Assembly (NCBI GenBank): GCA_037833965.1
Contig: AP031353.1
Location: 10,542,501 to 10,606,500 of the forward strand
Direction of reading: 5' to 3'
DNA: 64,000 nucleotides
DNA from: Marchantia polymorpha subsp. ruderalis
Taxonomy: Eukaryota > Streptophyta > Marchantiopsida > Marchantiales > Marchantiaceae
This document shows, in pieces, positions 11,290-21,551 of the stretch. The notes under the pieces are model-generated. The model saw nothing but the letters and a program-made list of their open reading frames with translations, had not been told where the DNA came from and searched no databases. Position 1 is the stretch's first letter; every line of letters starts with the position of its first letter. Both the position numbers and the translations under genes were made by a program.

Positions 11290-14200
11290 ATGTTCAATTC
11301 AGGAATAAAGATGCGATCGCGTGTAACAGCGCTACACAGATCTCTGTTCCAAGTATTTGTCACTCAGACCGGAGATGGCAAAGCAATCTGCGTTCATCAC
11401 AATATCGGACTTCCAGTTTACATTCAGAGGAGGAATGCTCTGTCACCAGCGACGCGAATTCCACCGGGTTAGTATTCTTATCTTCGCAGATTCTGGAAGG
11501 CATCTGCTAGTTGAGGTCATCAAAATGATTGCTTAAATTCCCGATATCAGACCCTCTGAAATCGTTCCCATTGAGCACGATATTCACTCAGTACACGTAA
11601 ATTTTCCTTCAAACCAGTTATCACCTGAATTCTGACGTTCAGTTGATGACAGCGCAATGTGAGAAGAAACTAAGATCTAAGGTCTGCTCATACTAATAAG
11701 GATTGTAGAAGATATAAGTCCCTTACATGCCTTGACGAAGAGGATTTTGTTATTCAGAACATATACAAGGTTGTTGGCGTCTGATTCAGTATGATGCATA
11801 ATTCATCATAATACTCATATCTTCGTATTCTACCATTTATACAGAACACCTTTGGCCGCTACAGCGGTATGAGTGGATGGTCAAAGAAGGCATGCTCCAG
11901 CATGATGATCAGCAACATACAGTGGCCGAGAAGCTTGATAATCTCTTAAAACATATGAAAGGTTACCAGAAAGAAATGGAAAGTTATCAGGTCCGTCTTT
12001 CTTCAGTTTGCTGAATCATTTTTACTTTCAGTATTACATTATTCACCTCATAAGCACAGTTATCATCCGAGAGTAGCTCATCATTCTGATAAGGATAGTA
12101 TTGAAGTTCGCGATTGTTAAATTCACGAAAGTGGATGAACCTTTTCAATGAAGAGCTTTTAGACTACTTGCTTTAGAAAACATTACATAAGAATTGGTTG
12201 TGGAGTAGTTCCATGTTTATGCAGTATATTTATAAGGGCCGAGGGTTTCATCGATTTTCCTCAACTTTATCGGGAATTAAGAAGAAGAGGTTACAGACGA
12301 TTGATCTATTTATTGATAGGTGGGACTCAGGAAGTGGTCAGACGAAAGGGAGAAACACAAGAAGGTGCTTTTGGCAGAACAAGCGGTGGTAGAAGCTCAG
12401 AAAAGACTTGAGTTTTTAGCTTCTCAGAATCAGACGGGAATTTTTGCCTGGTGGTCGAGGTACATTATGGTGTCAAATACGAGAATTTTTTTCTTTGCAA
12501 TTTGCATAGCACTACAATTTAATTCACTGAAATAACTTCAACAGTTTTGTGGTCAACTGACAAGTCTTTAAGTATTGAAAAATCAGCACTCACAGTTCCC
12601 AATGATATGTATGTACATATGGAGTTCAGAAAAGTGAGACATGTCAGAGCTGAGCCTGGAGCTGGAAGAATGGTAGCGCGACTGAAAAGAGAGAAGAAGT
12701 TGTCTTCATTGATGGGTCCTCCACCTCCTCTGCCGCCTCCTCCCCAAGGGCTATATCTATATGGCAACGTTGGTTGTGGTAATTCGGCTTTCACCTTGCC
12801 TTCCTGTATACCTAGTTGATATGATCTTGGGTTAAGAAGATCCACTGATGAGAAAGTTATTACTATCTATACCAGCAGTATTGTGCATCACAGATTGAAT
12901 CGTTTTTCTCCATGTGTTTGAAGTACTTTGGAGTAAAAAACTCTCCTGTTTCTGTCCAAACGAAAGAATCTTGAATGTTAGGAAAAGTAGCTGCTGAGAG
13001 GGTCCTTGTCCTCATGCTTATTAAACACATGATAAATTGTCGTCCTTAACCCACAAAAGAAGAACCTTCTACTGCTTATCTTTTAATTCATTTTTTGAGT
13101 CTGCCATCGAACTTCTATGTTACAATTCTGTGGTCTTGGTTCTTGTCATGCACAGGGAAAACGCTTTTGATGGACATGTTCTTCAATGCTTCAAAAGGTG
13201 TGGTGAAATATCGTCGAAGGGTTCATTTTCATGCGGTAGGTCCTTTAAATTTGTCCACTCCAAACGAGTCATTTGCACCTTTTCAAATTTCTAAATACCT
13301 GCCAGCCAGTAGTCAAGTTGGAAGTATTTATGGAGGAAAAGACTGGACCGTTGAAAAGAACAAAACTGTTCGGAGCAATATTTTCTGAACAGTGTCTGGG
13401 TTCCTTCTGTGTTACAGGCAATGTTGGAAGTACATGATCGTATGCATAAGTTGTGGAAACAGGGAAAAGAGAACAACAAGGAGTATGGCAAAATTGGCTC
13501 CAGCACTTCAGATCCAAATCAACCATTGACCCTGGAGATGGCAGTGAAAGAATGGCTTGATGAAGAAGAACAATGGGAAAGAGACCTTCAGACAGAAATG
13601 GGAGTGCTCAGTGCCGTTGCAGATGAATTCTTCGCAAATTCTGATGAGTTCCTGGACGGTGCTAGTCTTTTGTGCTTCGATGAAGTGCAGGCAAGTGTCT
13701 GAGTGAAGCGATGCAAACCATCTCATCACACTAGTTTCCACCATGTTGTCATGCGCTTCTTTCTTGCCGTCAATGAGGGCTACTATTTATGCTGGCGAAC
13801 AGTTACGAACAAGTTTCTAACTCCTTGACGTACAAGTTTCTATCTACCTTCAAAGTTTGACTTGCGATTTCAAACGAATATTGAGTGATGGAAACAATAA
13901 CTCTGTCCACCACAGGTGATGGATGTGTTCACAGCTATTGCTCTTGCTGGGATTTTGAGCAGACTTCTAAGTAAAGGCACAGTTATTGTATCGACCAGCA
14001 ACCGAGCTCCCCGGGAGCTGAACAAGGTAAGTTTTTGTTCCTCCTATGTAAGTTCATGACCAAGAATTTCCAATGATTAAGCCGTTCTCTGATCACGAGG
14101 TGGTGGTTTTGCAGGGTGGGATGCAACAGGAACTATTTGAATCTTTTCTAACCAAGTTGGAAGGAAACTGTGAGTCAGTGCTGGTAGGATTGGAGAAAGA

Positions 14201-16186
14201 TTATCGTCGTGTCATCGCCTCGATGCACTCTGTGAAGGTGAGTCTTCATTTCAGTCAGCCACTTTTCATGTACATTCATGATGAATCTCCTTGATCCAGC
14301 TCCATCTCAATGCATGTGTTTATCACTCAACCCTTAATGGAGGTGAAATTATGTCCTTTTGATTTGATCTTATTTTCCCCTACCAGAACTTGCATTCTTC
14401 ACAATTGCATGGTTTATGTATCACAAAAATGCATTGAAAGTATTGAACTTTTGTAGGATGAACAAGTGCACTACTTTTGGCCTTTGGGACATCAATCTCA
14501 AGACAAGCTTGAGAAGCTATGGCTTGAGATGGTATCACCGTTAACCCAAGCAAATCGCAAGCCCATCTCTTCAACATTACCAGTGATGTTTGGAAGGTGA
14601 GTTCGAAATCTTGATCGGCTTGGTCTTGGTTCCATCCTAATATCATACCCGAAACTTCATTTCAACTGAATGAATTACTTCAGATAATTTCCATCCGCGG
14701 TCTGTTGGTTCCATACTCTCGACCATGTTGCAAATGTCAGGTCACTCGAGGTTCCGGAAAGCTACCATGGTGTTGCTCGCTTTGCATTTGAGGAGTTGTG
14801 TAACCGTCCCGTAAGTAAAACTTTATCCCAATCCTTAACGTTCAGGGAAGAGTATAGTAAGAATGTTGTTTGATGCAAGACACGGCCAGATAGTAATAGA
14901 GATTTACTTTCTTTGTTGGAATTTTTCAATATGAACTATTTCTCTAAGAGTTACTTTTCGTTTTTAGATGTTCTCTTAAAGGATACTATTTTCCTTCTAT
15001 ATATCCGTAGGTCTGCTACTGCATGTTTCACAATATGGTTGCTAGCAGAGCTATTATTTCAGATTCTCTTTTCCAAGGAATATCGCTGTGATTCAAAAAA
15101 TCTTGTTGTTCATCATTAATAGAAGTCATTGTGTTTGCAGCTTGGTGCCCCAGACTACGTTTCTCTTGCTCGAAGTTATCATACGGTGTTTATAACAAAC
15201 ATTCCCGTGATGAGTATGCGCATTCGCGATCAGGTGAAACTTTCACCTTCGTCATGAAGAAGTGTCGTGACAAGATGATTCTCCACGCCTCGTGTGTTCA
15301 TGTTTGTGAAGTAATTTTGCTAGTGCAGTAATCGTGGGCATTGTTATCTCATACATTTTTTCAAACAGGCAAGAAGGTTCATCACCTTAGTTGACGAACT
15401 TTACAATAACCATTGCCGGCTCATCTGTACGGCAGCAGCACCCGTAGATGAACTATTTCTCGGAACAGAGGAAGGGCCTCTCATTGACCTTGAGAGGTGT
15501 GGATTTTCTTTCCATTCAATATACACTTCAATATTTTCACCGAAATTTATTCTGTATTTCTTTTCTCTTGCTGCTACTGGTTTTCACTTATTACTGATAT
15601 GTGTCTATCTACTCGGTGTTGAGCTATGGGATCGCAGACGAAGACAATTACCTTTGTTTGCATAGTACACGTCGTTTCTACAGTCCAGTATTTCTAGCCC
15701 TTTCTGAACTGTTTCTGATCCACCAAACTTTTTCTCTCTCTTAGTCTGCAGTTTGAAACTGAAGCTGAAGGCAGTCGACTCCGAAGAGATGTGCTCGTCT
15801 CGGGGCACGTGGAACCGTTGGCCGGTACCAAGGAAGCACAAGCCAGTATTCAGGGTCTCCTTTCTGGGCGGGAGGAATTGTTTGCTTTTCGTCGTGCTGT
15901 AAGTGGCCTCTCCACGCTACTTTGTCTCGCCATGACTGTTTGCTGTCGGACATTTTGGAAACCTGATGACTCTTATGGGAGCTGGTTTCTCTCATGATTT
16001 TTTTCAGTATCATCATAACTGGAATGAATGAGAGGCGGTTGTTTTTTTCTTATAGCATTTTATTGAGATGGAGTTGTTCATTTTTTTATGTTCGTCTGTT
16101 TGTGTCTACAGGTTTCCAGATTGATTGAGATGCAAACCCCGATTTACCTTCAATCTCTCAATTGCCATCCCAGATTTTCAAGTTAA
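11290..16186 (+). CDS. AFG1: AFG1/LACE1-like mitochondrial AAA-type ATPase, 14 exons
   Basis: Exons by splice signals and phase: 11290-11467, 11845-11990, 12320-12459, 12573-12778, 13156-13235, 13418-13690, 13916-14026, 14115-14237, 14457-14596, 14741-14810, 15141-15233, 15369-15496, 15745-15898 and 16112-16186, giving about 638 residues. The N-terminus (MRSRVTALHRSLFQVF after a possible upstream Met) is basic and amphipathic, fitting a mitochondrial presequence. The Walker A motif GNVGCGKT (about 217-224) spans an intron. Walker B is SLLCFDEVQ (about 333-341), followed by STSNRAPRELN (sensor-1 region) and an AFG1-type C-terminus ending in RLIEMQTPIYLQSL. The family assists turnover or assembly of inner-membrane respiratory proteins. 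The intron after 13690 has a GC donor. The start of exon 4 (12573) is the least certain boundary, chosen because it alone keeps phase. The start could be 11290 or 11311. Confidence 0.9.
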
Positions 16187-18607
16187 ATCTCACTAGTGGG
16201 AAGTTAGTTGTACATTTCGCATGGGTTTGGCTATGCAACGAAGCTCTCTTACATTGAGAGAGGAATGAAATTATGACTTTGCCTTTCAGGCTCGATCTTA
16301 ATCAATATAGAGATTCATTGCCGCTCAGTATAGTATAGTTCAGTCATACTGTAACTGAGATAGTAAATCTCGATCAAGAGAATACCCGAGCTTTTTGTAG
16401 ATTTGACAGCATACATTTTATGCCCTTACCATGGTGGTCGGCTGATTGCAACCACTAAGAACCTTTTGGCCTGTAAAGCGAGTAAAAACGAAGCAGCTAA
16501 CTCAGAAGATGTCGGCGGTGACACGATCTACGTTGTATGTAATCATTGGCGAGGACCTTGTCCGTGAAGCGTCCAGTCAAGCTGAAGCCTCTCTAAATTT
16601 GGGAATGCAGTGCATTCGTCGGACCATCGATGTCAACGACAATCACTTGTGCTTCTAGAGTCTGGTCGAATGAAAGTATTCAGATGGGATTCAGTTCCTT
16701 GAATTAGTCTCAGGCGCAGAGAACTACTGAGCAACTCGGAAGTGCACAGTGTGACGACAGGATCTACCCGAATCACTGCTATTTATTTTGCAGCTAGTTG
16801 AGTCCAGTTGTCTTGGGAACGCTAATGCCGTACCAGGCTGAAATTACTGCGCCGACTTTTGAAGCAGGAAAGCCTGTCGGCTTTAGTCGTGGGGCCGTTT
16901 CTTGCTGGTCATCGATGCATCGCGAGTTTTATGCTTCAGTCAAATTTGGCGTGCCGACATTGTATCTAGCGACATGGCAGCTCAATCACTTCCCGAAGTT
17001 GACCCATTGGACGGACCAACGAATGAATGTGGGCAAGGCCTGCGGAGGAGAGGCGAGCAGATCGGATGTCTGGGGACTTCGTGCAATCAATGAGTTCAAG
17101 CTGTAACTGGGCCGAAGCACTGCCACTGCAAACATGATCGTTTCAAACTCGAAGAGCATCCGCAGAGAAATCTCGAACACGTGCCGTGCCGTGCCGTTTC
17201 ATACTACACGATCCACAGCTCGTCGGAATGTGATGGCGTCCTACTTCTGGTCGACTGCAGGCAAGTACCGTTTCATTCTAATCCGGAACAACATTGCGAA
17301 AACTCTCTTCTGGCTCCGACAAATCAAACTCAGAGCAGCAGCCCTTGCACTTGCATGCGAGGCACATTGTGAAGGAAAGAATTGCCGACCACAACACTTG
17401 GAGCAGTTCTTCCCCGTCAATGCGATATCGCCGAGAACATGATCGTTGTCGAGGTCAGAGTTTCGGGGCTTCCAGAAGCCAGGATCGATTGGGTTGTTCA
17501 GATTCGCATCAAAATATGAGCGCGTCAACATGTTTCCATCGCGAAATCTCGGGCAGAAATAAAGGAGAGATTCCGGCTGTGAATTTGATCCTCAAAATGC
17601 TGTACCAGAGTGGTATCGCACATTGATGAGTGGGTATTCAAGCGGCTGAAGCTGGCACATTTGGCTTAGAGGCAGTCGATTCCGCAGTCGGAACAAATGG
17701 TACCACGATGGGCGGCGACATCCACTTCCACCCTCGAAAAGGCTGCAAGACAAGCTGGAGAACCGAGCATCGATCATTCACATAGTGTCCACGATGTCCG
17801 AGGCATTTTGTTTCTCGTAGTGTTCTGTGAGGTCTCTGTGAATGCTCGTTGAGTCCCTGTGCGCGTTCTAGACTGTTGATTCTTCCAGATTTTGTACCAC
17901 CCAAGCAAAGGAGCATTGCTATTCCTGTAACGCGCGTACTCGTTTATGCAGAGAAGCTGTAACCATAATCCAAAAATTGATACCAGTTCACGCCGAGGAA
18001 CTAGAATTCCTCGAATTGTTTCATGTTCTACGGTGTCCACTCGGTCGGCAAAAGGTAAAATAGATCCGACTCAGAAGACAATGAATTATTAATCCGAAGT
18101 AGAGGCATGTCAGAACGGCATATGAAAAAGCTTGACAGCCCCATGTTTGGTTCTTAGGCTTCGGAGGACGATTTGGGCTCGGCCCATGCCCGATATCTCC
18201 GACTCGATCAATTCCCACCCACGATCAAATCTCCGGTTTTGCGAGAGTCCAGATCGCTTACAGCGTTCTCAAGAGCTAGTATCCGAATCCGAGGAGAGTC
18301 GCGATCGATTCCGAGCTGAAGAAATTGCATCGAGATAAAATCCCTGAAAGGTCGTACCTCTTCACTCGTCAATCCAACGCAAAATTCTTCACTTTCGAAG
18401 CTCGAAGCCCAGCCATGCTCGACTCCCCTCCCCTCCCCTCTTCGATCGTAAGAAGCAGCGAAGGAGGTAAAATCACCGCACGATGTCAGAGACGGGGTCT
18501 CGTGAAAGGAGGTGGAAAATCTCGTGAATATAGAACACGAGATTGAAGAGTTGAACAAATCATAAATCCGCCGTCAGGAGATAGACAATTTCCCGTGAGA
18601 AGGAAAA
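16187..18607. other. Intergenic: AFG1-like 3' end and FHA gene leader
   Basis: No coding region is supported. The first few hundred bases are probably the 3' UTR of the AFG1-like gene. The last 400 bases, rich in CCCCTCC and GAGA words, look like the promoter and 5' UTR of the FHA gene. Confidence 0.5.
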
Positions 18608-19423
18608 ATGGTGATCACGACGCCGCACGTGGTGAAGTCGATCCTGGACCTGAAGCCTTACAATCGGCTGTTCAAGGCGACGAAATCGGACGTGACGATC
18701 ACGGTGCAGGAGAAGGGCGTGCGGGACAGCTGGAGCAAGAAGTTCCTGGACGTCGAGTGCATGCAGCGGCGCATCGCCATCGGACGGACGCGCACGAACG
18801 CGCTGCAGATCGACGACCGGAAGGTGTCGCGGCTGCACGCCGTGATCGAGTGCAGCCTGGACGGAGTCTGGAGCTTCACGGACGTGCAGAGCCTGAACGG
18901 CTCGACCGTGAACGGCGAGGCGCTGCCGCCCAAGACGGCGCACCTGCTGAAGGACGGGGACGAGATCTGCATCGGCAAGATCCGGTGGCACCTGTGCCAC
19001 AAGCTGAAAATCCGGCTGCACTACGTGGCGGACGACCTGCCGAAGGAAGAGAAGCCGCCGCCACCTCGGAAGCTGACCTGGCGGCGGAGCCTGTACTGCA
19101 ACGGGTGCATGGGCTACGGCCCGCGGCACAGCTGCACCATGCGCGTCTCCGTCCTGCGGCGGCTCATCGTCGACGCCAACCGCAAGTCCAACGTGTACGC
19201 CGTGCGCCCCGGCAAGACGCTGCTGCAGAAGGCCGTCATGAAGCGGATGAGCTTCTGGTGGCCCAAGAAGGAAAGCGAGTACGCGACCGCCGAGAAACTC
19301 GTCGTCCCCCGGCGCTACGAGCCCGACAGCGGCGGCCTCGTGCGCCGCCTGCCCGACTTCGACGACACCGCTCCGCCCTCGCCCGTCCAGTACCCCGTGT
19401 TCACCTCCAGCTTAAGCATTTGA
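18608..19423 (+). CDS. FHA-domain protein, intronless and very GC-rich
   Basis: A 271-residue frame starts at ATG 18608 after a purine-rich leader. A forkhead-associated (FHA) domain lies at about 55-128, with the key residues in order: GR at 59-60, SRLH at 74-77, SLNGS at 96-100 and VNG at 101-103. FHA domains bind phosphothreonine peptides, so the protein is probably a phospho-dependent adaptor. After a proline-rich linker comes a cluster C-x2-C-x8-C with a neighbouring His (about 164-176), then a basic region and an acidic, Pro-rich tail. No kinase, helicase or RING domain is visible. Third codon positions are almost all G or C, in sharp contrast to the other genes here, and there is no intron. 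I do not recognise the full-length protein. Confidence 0.85.
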   Translation: MVITTPHVVKSILDLKPYNRLFKATKSDVTITVQEKGVRDSWSKKFLDVECMQRRIAIGRTRTNALQIDDRKVSRLHAVIECSLDGVWSFTDVQSLNGSTVNGEALPPKTAHLLKDGDEICIGKIRWHLCHKLKIRLHYVADDLPKEEKPPPPRKLTWRRSLYCNGCMGYGPRHSCTMRVSVLRRLIVDANRKSNVYAVRPGKTLLQKAVMKRMSFWWPKKESEYATAEKLVVPRRYEPDSGGLVRRLPDFDDTAPPSPVQYPVFTSSLSI

Positions 19424-21551
19424 CCTTCGGTCTCTTCTTTCCTCTCGAGGTTCGCCAACATGTGACTGCCGGTCCCTTCTCCTCCGGCCGGCCTTCTCGA
19501 CACGGGCACCCTCCCTCCCGCCCTCCTCGGGACTTTCCGTTCGGCTTTCTGCAGCCATCCGTCCCGCTCCGTCCGTTGCTGTGGTGATCGTGCGACGGCG
19601 GGGGTTTAAACCCTAAACCCTGCCCCGTCCCCTTCGTACGTTGCCTTCTCCGTCGGTCCGTCGGGGGGCGACGTGCGTGTACAGCTCCGGGAGCTTCTGC
19701 CGGCTGGATTTGGAATTCCGGCAGGCAGGGGGTGAAGCCCGTACGTGTGCGGTCGTTAGGATGGACTCCGTTCCGATTTACAGTCCGAAGGAAGGGTGAC
19801 GGTTGTTCGGACCCCTGTTCGTTGGACGTCCCAGTGGCAGGAAATCGAAGAATTCATCGGCATGTCTGTGTCTCGATCGACATCGAATATGAGTGCGAGA
19901 CCTGCCAGACGATCGACGATGCCGTGATTTGTACAAGATCGGGAGTGCAAGAGAGACATTGGAATGAATGTGTGTCAGCTGATCGGTGCTCAGTACCCCT
20001 GCGAGAGAGCCGGAACCAACGCCCGTCCTGCTGCCATCTTGGACTCGAGACATCGGACACCAATCCATACCCCCCGATCTCAGATACCTCAAGCTCTTCG
20101 TCGTAAGCATCTGCTCGTTTGGCAACCGAGTCGAGGCAGAAGCGTCAGCAGTACCAGTGGCAAACGAAAACTGCAGACTTTGAGTACTTCTATAGGATTA
20201 GTTTTGGAGGGCAGACGACGCATAGTGACCGTGGACTTTAATAAATGTGATACACTTGACGTAGAAATTACATGCTTGTTGAGGCCTTTTCAGTTCCGAC
20301 GCCACACAGGTGACCAATAACCTGGCCCATGATCCGGAAGTCCATTTTGAACATTGAACTCTTACGTGCATCCAAATGAACAGAACCTCCTGCTCGGACT
20401 TGCGTATTCTCCTCGAGGGTCTCTGTGAACTAATATATAAAAGGCAGGTACCAAAGGTCATGCATGCATGAGTCTCCAAGAGTTTGGAGCACGCTTCAGT
20501 GCTCTTGCGTTCCATAATGGCAACGATGTGGGGTGATATGTGAGAACCCGAGCTCAGCTTAAGCTTTAGAACGTCCAGTTCTCGCAGTGCTCTTGCCATT
20601 TTGTAGAGAATGGAACAAGCATAGCAACTTTGAGAATTTCCGTCATAGCAAAATTTGATCACTTTTCTGTGCACGCAGAAGATCGAGTCATCAGGGAGAG
20701 ATTAATTTGAAATAGAGCGAGCAATAGTTTTGTTTAAGTTCCGAAATGAACGGTGACAATTGCAAAATTTGCAAACAGCACACGTGAAAAATCAATCTAC
20801 CATAGCTCCTAATCGAGAACTGAACATTATGACCTGGATCTATCAAATCGGTAGGTACGAAGGAGGTGCAATTCGATGGAGTTTTTTCCGCAGTACTCAG
20901 CTGTACTCAGCTGCTGCTACTATAGGTCCCTCGGTCTACTCGAGCCAGTGGCTAATAACACATGGCAATCTACCTGCTCACCTTTTTCAATTTGTCTTGG
21001 CCAGTCCAAAAGTAGGCAAGCTATATCGATCCAAATTCTAATGAGGAAGAACATATTTCGCTGTCCAAGATCGCCTGAGCAGCGCATCAGACAAGGGGAT
21101 AAAATTTAGCAGACTCAGTTCGTGATTCCTGGAAGAACCTCCTAAACCCAGGTCGAGAGGACAGATAATGAATATACAATAATGCCAGCCCCTCTGCATC
21201 TATCGGGCTTCGCAAACTGAAGATCCTCGTCGATTGTACAGATCTCTTCTCAATCTCGTGCCATAAATGCTGCACCGGTCACTTCGTACCGTCGCAGTAG
21301 GTGGCAACGTGACACCGAAACCGCTTCATATTCGATGAGTCATGAGTACAAAGCAGTCTGTGGAGATGATCTTGTGAATTCGACAAAGCTTGGTGAAAAC
21401 AACTGACTACGAGTTTGGTTGATGGAGTTTCGCAATCACTAAGCGCTGGATCATGTCTGAACCACTTCAGACTGGGTGCTTACTTTGGTTGGCTATGTAG
21501 CCTAAAATTCATCCACTCTGGTTGGAGAGTCATTATTTGGACCTGTTGGGA
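19424..21551. other. Intergenic: FHA 3' region and transporter 3' flank
   Basis: This is probably the 3' UTR of the FHA gene in its first part, including a short plant telomere-like motif (TTAAACCCTAAACCCT) near 19605. Open frames up to about 158 codons exist on the minus strand (20674-20198) but show no domain or coding pattern I can support. Confidence 0.5.

Noticed and set aside
20198..20674. 158-codon minus-strand frame between the FHA and NPF genes
   Set aside because: No domain, no neighbouring exons and unremarkable composition; chance length is plausible.
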